Source: Nitrospira sp.
Lineage (GTDB): Bacteria > Nitrospirota > Nitrospiria > Nitrospirales > Nitrospiraceae
Length of the DNA stretch: 64,000 nt
Assembly (NCBI GenBank): GCA_029194665.1
Contig: JARFXO010000004.1
Span: 434,001 to 498,000, forward strand
Direction of reading: 5' to 3'
Translations under genes and position numbers: made by a program
In this document: piece after piece, positions 1-7,812 of the stretch
Layout of the letters: every line of letters begins with the position of its first letter
How positions within the stretch are numbered: the stretch's first letter is position 1
The notes under the pieces: model-generated
Databases searched by the model: none
Seen by the model: the letters and a program-made list of their open reading frames with translations, nothing else
Told to the model about the DNA's origin: nothing

Positions 1-429
1 ACAAAACAGTGGTTGCTCGAAACCTTCATGCAGGAGGAACGTATCGGCTGGGACGATCCCTGGTTGGCCAGCCTGGACTTGGAGTATCACAATGTCGATC
101 CCGAGCAGGGGCTTTACCTGGGGTTGGAGGCAGAGGGGAAAGTTTGGCGGATGACGACAGACGAGGCAATTGACGAGGCGTTTCAGAACGGTCCGAGCGA
201 TACTCGTGCCGGGCTGCGTGGACTCTGCGTGCAGAAATTTTCGGATCAGATTAAGTCGATGCAGTGGGAGCGGATCCAGTTTGCGGGCGGGCTTGGCACC
301 CCTAATTTGGACATGGGGGACCTTTTTAATCCGCGGGAAGTCAGACGGTGTATGGACATCTTCCAACATGCCCATTCACCGGCTGATGCGCTGGCAACCT
401 GGAGCCGCAGAAAGGATATGGAGACATGA
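1..429 (+). CDS. dop: Dop/PafA-family protein, C-terminal part (Pup/UBact deamidase-depupylase or ligase)
   Basis: The reading frame is open from base 1, so the gene starts upstream of the window and only about 142 C-terminal residues are seen. The segment LDLEYHNVDPEQGLYLGL and the following RMTTD closely match the C-terminal part of the pafA product in this same window (LDLEYHNLNRAKGLYHGL, RMTTD), which places it in the Dop/PafA carboxylate-amine ligase-like family. In actinobacteria the copy directly upstream of pup is normally Dop, which deamidates or removes Pup, while the copy after prcA is PafA. By position this is therefore the Dop-like member. Its stop codon overlaps the start of the modifier gene (ATGA at 426-429), which implies translational coupling. 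The N-terminal catalytic half is outside the window, so Dop versus ligase cannot be decided from the sequence seen. Confidence 0.85.
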   Translation, partial: TKQWLLETFMQEERIGWDDPWLASLDLEYHNVDPEQGLYLGLEAEGKVWRMTTDEAIDEAFQNGPSDTRAGLRGLCVQKFSDQIKSMQWERIQFAGGLGTPNLDMGDLFNPREVRRCMDIFQHAHSPADALATWSRRKDMET

Positions 430-617
430 AACACAGCATGATGCCGGAACGGCGCGAGGGGCCGGTGGATCCCATGCCGAAATCTCCCAGCCCGGAAGAG
501 GGAAGTGGGCCACGCCGCCCGGACACGGGATCGCCGGACAAGGATATTCTGATGAAGCGGATGCGGAAAGTTGATCCCAAACAGGCGGAGCGGTATCGGC
601 AGAGGACAGGGGAGTAA
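426..617 (+). CDS. ubact: UBact/Pup-like small protein modifier
   Basis: A 63-residue, highly charged protein rich in Pro, Glu, Asp, Lys and Arg, with no predicted hydrophobic core, as expected for the intrinsically disordered Pup family. It ends in RQRTGE. The last residue is Glu, so its side-chain carboxylate could be joined to substrate lysines by a PafA-type ligase without prior deamidation; Pup itself ends in GGQ or GGE. It overlaps the Dop-like stop codon by ATGA and lies immediately before prcB. Pup-like modifiers with this gene order were described in Nitrospirae under the name UBact, and the length, C-terminus and context all fit. The identification rests on these features, because the protein is too short and biased for residue-by-residue certainty. 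Confidence 0.9.
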   Translation: MKHSMMPERREGPVDPMPKSPSPEEGSGPRRPDTGSPDKDILMKRMRKVDPKQAERYRQRTGE

Positions 618-705
618 CGTTAATCGTGAATCCTGAAATGTTGTAAAGACGGAACTCAATTTCCTGCGTTTGACGAATTTCGAGTAACGAATCACGGTGA
701 AAAGC

Positions 706-1479
706 ATGGGGATGCAGGGCGATTTCTATCAGCTCTTGAAAGAACAAGGATACGTGTTCGGATCGTCGGGACAGGCCGGCACAAAGCAGGAATTGACGAC
801 CGCCACAACCATCCTTGCCTTTAAGTATCGCGAAGGCGTTCTGGTCGCTGGAGATCGTCGCGCGACCGCCGGAAATATGGTGATGTACGACCGCACGGAC
901 AAGGTATTGGAGATCGACCAACATAGTGTTATGGCGATCGCCGGAGTGCCGGCGACCGCCTATGAAATGGCGCGCATCCTCGAACATTCTTTCAAGTATT
1001 ATCGGCGGACACAGCTCCAAGAGCTCAGCTTTGAGGGAAAGCTCCGGGCTCTCTCCAAATTGTTGAAGGAGAATGTCGCGGCAGCCTTAGCGGGGACCGG
1101 AGCCGTGGCCCCGATCTTTGCCGGTTACGATGCCGGGCAAGAGGCAGCGAAAATCTACTTTTACGATATTCTCGGCGCGGAGTTTGAGGGAGTGGAATTT
1201 GCGGTATCGGGGTCCGGTTCATCGACCATCCGAGGGATTCTTCATTACTTGAATACATGGGGCGATCAGCCGCTGAGTGCGATGTCGGAAGAGCAAGCAA
1301 CCGTTCAGGCGTTGCGACTGTTGACGAGTGCGGCAGAATTCGACAGCGCGACCGGCGGAGTCAACCGCGAAGCCGGTCTCTATCCGGTCATTAAGTTCAT
1401 CACCGCCGGCGATGTCAGAGTGATGCCGGATCTTCAGCTCCGATCGCTGTTTGAATCAAGGGTTGCTCGAAGCGTGTAA
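706..1479 (+). CDS. prcB: 20S proteasome beta subunit
   Basis: Catalytic subunit of the bacterial 20S proteasome core. A propeptide of about 33 residues precedes ATTILAFKYREGVLVAGDRR. By analogy with actinobacterial PrcB the mature protein starts at the first Thr of TTI, which is the N-terminal nucleophile, and the conserved VAGDRRAT segment with the Asp and basic residues of the active site follows. The C-terminal half contains YDILGAEFEG and the SGSGSS-type turn of Ntn hydrolases. ATG 706 is chosen because GGTGA lies 5-6 bases upstream; GTG 697 in the same frame is possible. It follows the modifier gene after about 80 bases and is 12 bases from prcA, so the two core subunits are probably co-translated. 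Confidence 0.95.
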   Translation: MGMQGDFYQLLKEQGYVFGSSGQAGTKQELTTATTILAFKYREGVLVAGDRRATAGNMVMYDRTDKVLEIDQHSVMAIAGVPATAYEMARILEHSFKYYRRTQLQELSFEGKLRALSKLLKENVAAALAGTGAVAPIFAGYDAGQEAAKIYFYDILGAEFEGVEFAVSGSGSSTIRGILHYLNTWGDQPLSAMSEEQATVQALRLLTSAAEFDSATGGVNREAGLYPVIKFITAGDVRVMPDLQLRSLFESRVARSV

Positions 1480-1491
1480 GGGGCATTAGTT

Positions 1492-2301
1492 ATGTATGAA
1501 GAGCCATATCGATGGGTGGAAGCAGTCGGAAATCGCCGGCAATATCTCGACAATCAGCTTAAGGAGGGGACACCCGTCGTCGGGGTCGCGTACGAGCGCG
1601 GCATTCTGCTCATGACAATGAGCAAAGGCACCTCCAAGTTATATGAGATTTACGATCGTTTAGCCCTCGGAGGTATGGGACACCCCGCCGACCTGGAGAA
1701 GCTGCGTTTCAATCTGCTGGAAATGGCTCATGTCGAAGGATTCAATCGCTCCGCTGCCGATGTGACCGGGAGCCGCCTGGTGAAGTACGGCATCGCGCCG
1801 GTCATCAAACAAGCGTTCGAAGAGGTGTTCAAAGCCCCCTTCATCGTGAAAATCCTGCTGGCAGAATTGAGCCGGAAAGCCGGGAGAGACGGTTTCTTGA
1901 CGATCAACTACGACGGGACATTTGAGGAAAAGAGCCGGTATGCGGTGCTCGCCGCAACGTCAGTGATAGAGCAGAGGATGATCGGATATGTCCGACAACA
2001 GTCCATCGTGTCACTGAAGGACGCTGTGGATGTGGCGATTCGTACGTGGGCGGTCGGTGATCGAGCGCAACGATCGGCACTGGAGGATGGCGAAGGCCAT
2101 CACGAAGCAATGGTCGCCACTGATCAGCAGGTCACTGACCCGGAGCCGCTCTATGCGCATGCGCGTCGGTGCATTGCCGAAAAGACGATCGAATGCGTCC
2201 TGCTTGATCGACAGGTGCAAGGACCATCCAAGTATCGAGCACTCGAGGCCGATGAGTTGGGAAGAGTGCTTCCAGAGCATTTGAACGCACCAATTTCGTG
2301 A
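1492..2301 (+). CDS. prcA: 20S proteasome alpha subunit
   Basis: Non-catalytic alpha-ring subunit of the proteasome core, 269 residues. The N-terminal YEEPYRWVEAVGNRRQYLDNQ helix and GTPVVGVAYERGILLMT resemble bacterial PrcA, where alpha subunits carry an N-terminal gate helix and lack the Thr nucleophile. The central SKLYEIYDRLALGGMGHPADLE matches the family segment that follows the first beta sheet. It sits directly behind prcB and four bases before pafA, the arrangement expected of a single proteasome operon. The C-terminal tail of about 60 residues, rich in charged residues, is not obviously conserved. No unfoldase (Mpa/ARC) is present in the window; it would be expected upstream of base 1. 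Confidence 0.92.
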   Translation: MYEEPYRWVEAVGNRRQYLDNQLKEGTPVVGVAYERGILLMTMSKGTSKLYEIYDRLALGGMGHPADLEKLRFNLLEMAHVEGFNRSAADVTGSRLVKYGIAPVIKQAFEEVFKAPFIVKILLAELSRKAGRDGFLTINYDGTFEEKSRYAVLAATSVIEQRMIGYVRQQSIVSLKDAVDVAIRTWAVGDRAQRSALEDGEGHHEAMVATDQQVTDPEPLYAHARRCIAEKTIECVLLDRQVQGPSKYRALEADELGRVLPEHLNAPIS

Positions 2302-2304
2302 TCC

Positions 2305-3792
2305 ATGGTAAACCGTATCTTCGGGTTGGAGACTGAATACGGGCTCTTGATTCACGAGGATCGTCCTGACCATTCACCGACCTGGTTTGCCCATAGGCTC
2401 CGCGACCAGCTGTTCCATGTCCAGCGGAGAGGTGTCCTCGACCTCCACCATCGTGGGCATGACGAGCCTCCCGGCAACGGGGGATTTCTCGTCAACGCCG
2501 GACGAATCTATTTGGACATGGGACATTTGGAGTACGCCTCGCCGGAATGTCATTCTCTCACCGATGTCGTGGCGTCCGATCGTGCGGGAGATCTCCTGCT
2601 GCAGCAAGCTCTCGAAGAGCTCGGCTTGTCAGAACAGGTGTCCTTGATCAAGAACAACATCGATCATGAAACCGACGCGACCTTCGGCTCGCATGAGAAC
2701 TATCTGGTATCTCGGCGGTTCCCTTTTTCGAGGCGAGGGCTGGCTCCGCTCGTGACGTTTCTGGTGACCCGGCAGATTTTTACCGGCTCCGGACGGGTCG
2801 GTTCCGCCGCTCCACAAGATGCCTGGATTCAGACGGATCGGTTGATCGTTCCACGTTCGGCGTTCGGTACGCACCAGGTATCGGATCTATCCTTTCAAAT
2901 CTCCCAACGTGCCGACTATATCGTGAACGATTTCTTCGAATGGGTGCAGCACAATCGGGCCATTGTGAACACGAGAGATGAACCGTTGGCCGATCCCAAT
3001 CAGTACCGTCGGATCCATCTGCTGCTGGGCGATTCCAACATGGCCGAATATGCGACGGCATTGAAGCTCGGAACGACAGGACTGGTGCTGCAGCTCATCG
3101 AAGAAGGACATGCGCCTCAGGATTTAGAGATCGACGAACCGGTGGAGGCGCTTCAAGAGATTTCTCAGGATCAAGAACGGCGCTGGTTGATTCAGTTGCA
3201 GTCTCAAAAAACGATGTCGGCTTTGGATATTCAAGAACGGTTTCTTGACTGTGCCGTTCAGCATTGCAAGGGGCAGGATGAAGAAACCGATTGGGTGCTT
3301 GCTCAATGGGCATCGGTGCTTCATGACCTGCGCGGCGATTATCAACAGCTCGTCGGGCGTGTCGACTGGGCGTCCAAACTGTGGTTGCTGGAATGCTTCC
3401 GCGAAGCGGAACATGTCGACTGGAGCGATCCCATGATGAAAAGTTTGGATTTGGAGTATCACAATTTGAATCGCGCGAAGGGGTTGTACCATGGATTATT
3501 GGAAGAGGGGCGCGCCCCTCGGATGACGACAGACCGCCTCATCCATCTTGCGATGGACACGGCCCCGAAAAACACGCGTGCCTACGGCCGCAGTGAACTG
3601 GTCAGACATCTCCTGAATGAGGGGTCTGCTTCAGCAGTGAATCGGGCTCCGTCGCCTGATGGATCGTTCCCTCCCTATGTCATCAACTGGTCGATTTTCC
3701 AAGTGCGCGGTCATGCCCCGTTTCCCATGCCGGATCCGTTCAAGACATATCTGGAAGATGTGCGGACCCACTTACAAAGCGTGATCGTGTAG
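2305..3792 (+). CDS. pafA: Pup/UBact-protein ligase (PafA family)
   Basis: ATP-dependent ligase that forms an isopeptide bond between the C-terminal Glu of the modifier and lysines of target proteins. At 495 residues it is close to the usual length. The N-terminus RIFGLETEYGLLI is the family's nucleotide/metal-binding signature, and IYLDMGHLEYASPECHS (about residue 70) contains the conserved Asp next to the glycine-rich turn, used as catalytic base in PafA/Dop. ENYLVSRR follows further on. It shares its C-terminal third with the truncated gene at base 1, so the locus encodes two paralogues flanking the modifier and core genes. The start ATG lies three bases after the prcA stop; no strong Shine-Dalgarno is visible, consistent with coupled translation. 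Confidence 0.92.
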   Translation: MVNRIFGLETEYGLLIHEDRPDHSPTWFAHRLRDQLFHVQRRGVLDLHHRGHDEPPGNGGFLVNAGRIYLDMGHLEYASPECHSLTDVVASDRAGDLLLQQALEELGLSEQVSLIKNNIDHETDATFGSHENYLVSRRFPFSRRGLAPLVTFLVTRQIFTGSGRVGSAAPQDAWIQTDRLIVPRSAFGTHQVSDLSFQISQRADYIVNDFFEWVQHNRAIVNTRDEPLADPNQYRRIHLLLGDSNMAEYATALKLGTTGLVLQLIEEGHAPQDLEIDEPVEALQEISQDQERRWLIQLQSQKTMSALDIQERFLDCAVQHCKGQDEETDWVLAQWASVLHDLRGDYQQLVGRVDWASKLWLLECFREAEHVDWSDPMMKSLDLEYHNLNRAKGLYHGLLEEGRAPRMTTDRLIHLAMDTAPKNTRAYGRSELVRHLLNEGSASAVNRAPSPDGSFPPYVINWSIFQVRGHAPFPMPDPFKTYLEDVRTHLQSVIV

Positions 3793-3836
3793 TCACTCAC
3801 TTGGTCGTGCATGAGACGAGCTTGAGGCAGGGTCTG

Positions 3837-4838
3837 TCATAGCCGCCCCAGTAAAAAGTCCACGATTCGGTTCTCCGCCCAGTACGGATCTTCTCCGTTT
3901 TGGCCTCGGTGAAAAAACCCGCAATGACCTCCGTAGCGAGGCGCCACCACACGAATGTGACGGTGTCGCCGAATCGTCGGTGCGGTGAACATCGAGTATG
4001 GAATAAACGGATCGTCTTGTGCCGTGATAATGAGCGTAGGAACTTCGATGGCATCGAGTACATGGCGTGCGCCTGCTCGATCGTAATAATCAACGCCGCT
4101 TTGATACCCTCCATCGTGAGCGGTGTAGCGATCATCAAATTCGCTGATGGTGGCGATCCGGTCGAGTTGCGACAGATCCCATTTCCCGGGTAGCAGGGCC
4201 GCCTTTCTCCGCAATCTCGATTTCAACCGCATCAGAAAGTGACGATGGTAGATGAAATTACGAGACTCCTCCAACGCACGAGCGCAAACGGTCGGGTTGA
4301 TGTTCGGACATACTGCTGCGATTCCCGCCAGCGCCGGCTCGGTCCGGCCGAACTCGCCGCCCGCCTTCAAGGTCAGATTTCCGCCCATCGAATATCCGAC
4401 AAACCATACGTGGCCGAGTCCGTCTCGATGAGCGAGCTCCTTAAGAATCGTGCGGTAGTCTCCGCTCAAGCCGCTGTTATAAAGGGTCGGGGAGAGATGT
4501 TCCGTGCCGCCGCACGTGCGCTGATTCATGCGAATGACGTTGAAGCCTGCCCGATAGGCCTTTGCAGCAATGCCGCGCATGTATCGGGATTCACTGCAGC
4601 CCTCAAGGCCGTGAACCAGCACCACTGTGGCAGACGCCCTGCGATCGGCTTGCCAATGGCAGAATCCCAGAAGCTGTGCGTGTGGCTCAACAGTAAACAA
4701 ACGCGGCTCCTGAGGCAATCCCGCCAAGGACGTGTCACGCGGCAGGTAGCGGGGGACGAGGGTCATGAGATGAGCGTTGCGGAGAGGTAACGGCGGCCGG
4801 AAGGATGAAGCGATGCCGGTGATCATGTCATCGTTCAT
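3837..4838 (-). CDS. YheT-type alpha/beta hydrolase
   Basis: About 333 residues with the features of the UPF0017/YheT subgroup of alpha/beta hydrolases: FRPPLPLRNAHLMTL near the N-terminus, the oxyanion segment VLVHGLEG, the nucleophile elbow GYSMGGN (Ser between glycines) and a late GGHCGF that supplies the histidine. DDPFIP is the typical segment before the last strand. The natural substrate of bacterial YheT proteins is unsettled; eukaryotic relatives act on lipid esters. ATG 4838 is preferred over the TTG nine bases further out. It converges on the end of the proteasome operon, with only 44 bases between stop codons and no clear terminator. It is probably a single-gene unit, unrelated to proteasome function. 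Confidence 0.85.
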   Translation of the reverse strand: MNDDMITGIASSFRPPLPLRNAHLMTLVPRYLPRDTSLAGLPQEPRLFTVEPHAQLLGFCHWQADRRASATVVLVHGLEGCSESRYMRGIAAKAYRAGFNVIRMNQRTCGGTEHLSPTLYNSGLSGDYRTILKELAHRDGLGHVWFVGYSMGGNLTLKAGGEFGRTEPALAGIAAVCPNINPTVCARALEESRNFIYHRHFLMRLKSRLRRKAALLPGKWDLSQLDRIATISEFDDRYTAHDGGYQSGVDYYDRAGARHVLDAIEVPTLIITAQDDPFIPYSMFTAPTIRRHRHIRVVAPRYGGHCGFFHRGQNGEDPYWAENRIVDFLLGRL

Positions 4839-4953
4839 GGTGTACAATAGGCACGTCTGTGATGGGACGCTTGGAGGACGGCTCCCAACGTCGACTTAAG
4901 ACGCCAATAACGAAACCATATCAGAGCTATTCTGTGTTTTAAATGGAGGAATC

Positions 4954-5601
4954 ATGCTGACGGCCATCGGCGATGTCATGAGACGTTGTTATGAGCGAGG
5001 TTGGATCACGACAAGAGACGGCAATATCAGTATGAGGAAGCGGGAAGGGAAGTATTTGTACATCACGCCCTCCAGTTGGCGCAAGACGATCGTTCATCCT
5101 GAGCATGTTGTCAGGCTGGAGATCATCACCGATCCGTTGACCGGTCGGCTGGTCCCCAACGTAAGAGATGGGCAAAAGCCGTCCGGAGAACTGTGGATGC
5201 ACTGGAATCTGCAGCGTGATTCCAAGCGGACGCGCACCGTCGTTCATGTCCACGCCACACACGTTGTGGCGGCTATCTATGCGGGGATCGACTTGCAGGC
5301 AATCAGCTCGGAGTTTCCGGAAATTGCCCGCTACACCAGAGTAGGGCCCACAGTGCCACCGCTGCCGGCTTTGTCTCGTGATCTGGCCGATGTAACGTCG
5401 GAGTGCCTAGGTCTTGGAAAAGATGGTGCACTTGAGTTCGACATTGTGGGACAGGCAAATCACGGAGTCTGTTCGGTCGCCATGGATCCCTGGGCGTCTT
5501 ACGAGCATATCGAGCGACTGGATCATGTCTGTGAGATCGTGCTGAAGAGTGGAGCGGGCGTGCGAGCGATCAATCACCGGTTGGCTTCCGTGACAGCCTA
5601 G
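4954..5601 (+). CDS. Class II aldolase/adducin domain protein
   Basis: 215 residues covering one aldolase II domain: GWITTRDGNISMR (typical substrate phosphate-binding segment GN.S.R), TPSSWRK, and HVHATHVVA with the His-x-His of the metal site, followed by a further His in QANHGVCSV. Family members include fuculose- and rhamnulose-phosphate aldolases, ribulose-5-phosphate epimerase and methylthioribulose-1-phosphate dehydratase (MtnB). The KPSGELWMHWNLQR segment agrees with a phosphate-sugar lyase, but the exact substrate cannot be assigned and no pathway neighbour helps. The start is supported by GGAGG six bases before ATG 4954. It is divergent from the hydrolase gene. Confidence 0.82.
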   Translation: MLTAIGDVMRRCYERGWITTRDGNISMRKREGKYLYITPSSWRKTIVHPEHVVRLEIITDPLTGRLVPNVRDGQKPSGELWMHWNLQRDSKRTRTVVHVHATHVVAAIYAGIDLQAISSEFPEIARYTRVGPTVPPLPALSRDLADVTSECLGLGKDGALEFDIVGQANHGVCSVAMDPWASYEHIERLDHVCEIVLKSGAGVRAINHRLASVTA

Positions 5602-5782
5602 GAAGCGGTCTAGAATGCGAAGGCTGAGACACTATCGACGATTGTCGATGGAACTATAAATACTACTCTGATCGTTCTATCTGGTGCCGGTCAAGTCGGT
5701 GCTTCCTCCTGGTTGTGTTGAGGGTTTGTGTAGGGCGAACTCCTTTCCTTTTCACAGCGTTCGTCCTGTCAGAAGCATACCC

Positions 5783-5919
5783 TAACAGGCTGCGGAAAAC
5801 CCCTCCGTTCACCCTTCGAGAGCCTCAGGACGAGTGGCGTAGTCATTAAATTTGCTGAGGTTTATCGTTCGCGCCGAGCCTTTTGAAACACACATATCGA
5901 GTTTTTCCGCAGCTTGCTA
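5783..5919. repeat. Palindromic intergenic element with TAACAGGCTGCGGAAAA-type ends
   Basis: A ~137-bp block bounded by imperfect inverted ends: TAACAGGCTGCGGAAAA at the left, and at the right the complement of TAGCAAGCTGCGGAAAAAC. It looks like a small non-autonomous (MITE- or REP-like) element. No protein is encoded, and only this copy of the family was noticed in the window. The surrounding gap from 5602 to 6060 otherwise holds no gene that can be supported; the short frames after 5914 are low-complexity and lack a ribosome-binding site. Confidence 0.6.
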
Positions 5920-6060
5920 AAGGTGAACCCAGCCACGATGTTTAACAGGGAGTGTGTAACTTGGGCCACTCAAATGTCGAATGGGCTCCCCATCAGACTT
6001 CCTCGTGGTCCACGAGATCAGCGCCGGCATGCAGGTGCCCCGCGAGCCCGTGCAAGCGAC

Positions 6061-6759
6061 CTAAAAATGCCAGCCGATGCCTCCTACGGCGATGTAGGAA
6101 CGGTATTGCGCTTGCCCTCCCCCATCGGTTGATCCTATAGGCATGCTGTCATAATTATACTTCACTTGGTTGTATTTCCATTCTCCGAACAACGCAAGGT
6201 GGTCCGTCACCATCCATCGTAGGCCAGCCTTGGCAATAAAGCCCAGGGCCCCGTTGTCGCTTGACGATGTGTTAGTCTGAGCATCGTGGGTGTTGATAAA
6301 GTAGATCCCCAATCCACCCCCCGCGTACGGTTCCAATCGACCTATCTGGTAGCGGAACATGACGCTGAAAGGTGAAAAATTAGTGACTCGGACATCTTGC
6401 CCACGGGTAAGCTCGACGGTGGTGTTTCCTCCGTCATTGATCGTTACGGCTTGTTGCTTAATATTCGGTGTCGAAGTGAACACCTCCATCTCGACACCCA
6501 GCCATTTGAACCCTGGGTCGTCAAGATAATATCCGACCTTGCCCCCATAGAGGACCGAATTCTGAAGGCCGAGTTGCGAGAAGTCCAGGCCAGCAGCGTT
6601 ACCCGTCGTCCCTGCTATGTGACCGAAGTAGCCGTTAAAGGTGGCTCCAGCCTGCCCCGCCACATACCACTCGGCCTGGGCTGGGCTGCTGAACAGCACG
6701 AAGACCAGCATCACAACCGCAAGAGAATAGCGGACAATGGTACAGCACAATCCACTCAT
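6061..6759 (-). CDS. Outer-membrane beta-barrel protein
   Basis: 232 residues with a signal peptide (hydrophobic stretch VVMLVFVLF ending in SSPAQA before EWYVAGQ) followed by alternating strands such as WYVAGQAGATFNGYFG, VMFRYQIGRLEPYAGGGLGIYF and a terminal strand YIAVGGIGWHF that ends in Phe, the usual BamA recognition residue. This is the pattern of small 8-stranded OmpW/OmpA-like barrels. The function is unknown; the family often includes surface antigens and small porin-like proteins. It is encoded alone, with the palindromic element behind it and tRNA-Asn upstream. The stretch 6760-7030 upstream contains no supportable gene. Confidence 0.8.
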   Translation of the reverse strand: MSGLCCTIVRYSLAVVMLVFVLFSSPAQAEWYVAGQAGATFNGYFGHIAGTTGNAAGLDFSQLGLQNSVLYGGKVGYYLDDPGFKWLGVEMEVFTSTPNIKQQAVTINDGGNTTVELTRGQDVRVTNFSPFSVMFRYQIGRLEPYAGGGLGIYFINTHDAQTNTSSSDNGALGFIAKAGLRWMVTDHLALFGEWKYNQVKYNYDSMPIGSTDGGGQAQYRSYIAVGGIGWHF

Positions 6760-7030
6760 GTAGCACCCTTCTTTCTCCGGCGGTTCCGCCGGTGAGGATT
6801 CTCCTACCGACTCGTGGACGTGATTCTGCCCTAATGAGGATTGGGCAAAATGGCTGCACAGTTATAGTGGAGGGCTTCCTCGAAATCAAGCCACCTAGGT
6901 AAATTGTTGCGATCGAGATCAGACCGGACTTCGGTATCCGAACGCTTGAAGCGGCTGCTGAACCACGGCAACCCAACCGTGGACAGCCTGATAAGGATAC
7001 GAAATGGAGAGCTGTTTAGAAGAAAGGCAG

Positions 7031-7106
7031 TGGCTCCCCGGGCAGGACTCGAACCTGCGACCAGCCGGTTAACAGCCGGCTGCTCTACCAACTGAGCTAC
7101 CGGGGA
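7031..7106 (-). tRNA. tRNA-Asn (GUU)
   Basis: Read on the minus strand, the 76 bases start with TCCCCGG and end with CCGGGGA-G-CCA. The D arm is GTAGCTCAGTTGGTAGAGC, the anticodon loop CTGTTAA sits between GCCGG and CCGGC, and the T arm contains GTTCGAGTCC. The anticodon is GTT (Asn), and the 3' CCA is encoded in the DNA. Confidence 0.97.
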
Positions 7107-7169
7107 ACAAGCATTTCTGTAAAAGAGTGGGGTATTCTAGCAAAACTCTTCGACGAATAGGGAGATTTT

Positions 7170-7439
7170 TTAGACGTCGAAATCTTCGGTTTCGTCTTCA
7201 TCGGAGGAGGCGTCGGTGTTGCCTTCCGCTAAGGCGGCGTAATGTTTGGCCCACGTTAGATAGAGGTTACCACTATCGCGCATGGTGTCGGCGGCCTTGA
7301 CGAGCTTCTCGACGAGCTCATGATCTTTGCCTGTGGCCTGGATGACCGCTGCCCGTCGCTCAATAGCCTTTGGGTATTCACCGATCAACGCGGCAATCTC
7401 CCCAAGCAGCTCACCGATGACGTTGTCTTCATTCTCCAT
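7170..7439 (-). CDS. Small acidic hypothetical protein
   Basis: 89 residues from ATG 7439, which has GAGGACC just upstream; the longer frame from 7487 would read through a terminator hairpin and is rejected. The sequence is helical (ENEDNVIGELLGEIAALIGEYPKAIERRAAV) and ends in a very acidic tail, SSDEDETEDFDV. I recognise no family. It lies downstream of the oxidoreductase operon, separated from it by a strong terminator, so it is expressed either from readthrough or from its own promoter, which I could not locate. Confidence 0.6.
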   Translation of the reverse strand: MENEDNVIGELLGEIAALIGEYPKAIERRAAVIQATGKDHELVEKLVKAADTMRDSGNLYLTWAKHYAALAEGNTDASSDEDETEDFDV

Positions 7440-7461
7440 AAGGTCCTCGCGGACTACCAAC

Positions 7462-7495
7462 AAAAAGCCCCATAGCGTTGGCGCCATGGGGCTTT
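7462..7495 (-). terminator. Rho-independent terminator of the ferredoxin oxidoreductase operon
   Basis: On the minus strand AAAGCCCCAT pairs perfectly with ATGGGGCTTT across a 12-base loop, and the 3' arm runs into TTTTTG. It lies 20 bases after the ferredoxin stop codon. Confidence 0.9.
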
Positions 7496-7515
7496 GTCAT
7501 TCAAACCGAATCCGG

Positions 7516-7794
7516 TCAACCCTGATAGGCTTGCCCCAAAGCTGCGGATTCCCCCTTTTTCGACATCAGCTGACCGCTGGCGCTGACAGCTTGCATCACA
7601 ATCGCCTCGTGCTTGGCGGCGTTGCAAACGACCACGCATAGCTCGCAGCCTTTGCAACGATCGATGAACACTTCCGCTACCATCTTGGTCGTATTCAAGT
7701 CCAAACAATTAGCCTCAGGACAGTACATGATGCACAGCCGGCAGCCTTTCTTGGCCGTACATTTTTCGTCGATGACTTGTGCGACATTATACAT
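7516..7794 (-). CDS. 2-oxoacid:ferredoxin oxidoreductase, ferredoxin-like (delta) subunit
   Basis: 92 residues with two [4Fe-4S] cysteine sets. The first is spaced C-x5-C-x2-C-x3-C followed by Pro (starting CTAKKGCRLC), and the second is the standard CKGCELCVVVC. It would pass electrons between the thiamine-dependent catalytic subunits and external ferredoxin. The first set has a longer first gap than the usual C-x2-C, a feature worth comparing in relatives. It is the last gene of a minus-strand operon that runs fifth subunit, alpha, beta, gamma, delta, and is closed by the terminator immediately behind it. Small separate delta subunits are normal for four- and five-subunit forms of these enzymes. 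Confidence 0.9.
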   Translation of the reverse strand: MYNVAQVIDEKCTAKKGCRLCIMYCPEANCLDLNTTKMVAEVFIDRCKGCELCVVVCNAAKHEAIVMQAVSASGQLMSKKGESAALGQAYQG

Positions 7795-7812
7795 GCAAGG
7801 TGATTCCTTTTC

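Noticed and set aside
5914-6140. Short plus-strand frames after the palindromic element
   Set aside because: Basic, low-complexity translation, no Shine-Dalgarno, and partial overlap with the outer-membrane protein gene on the other strand.
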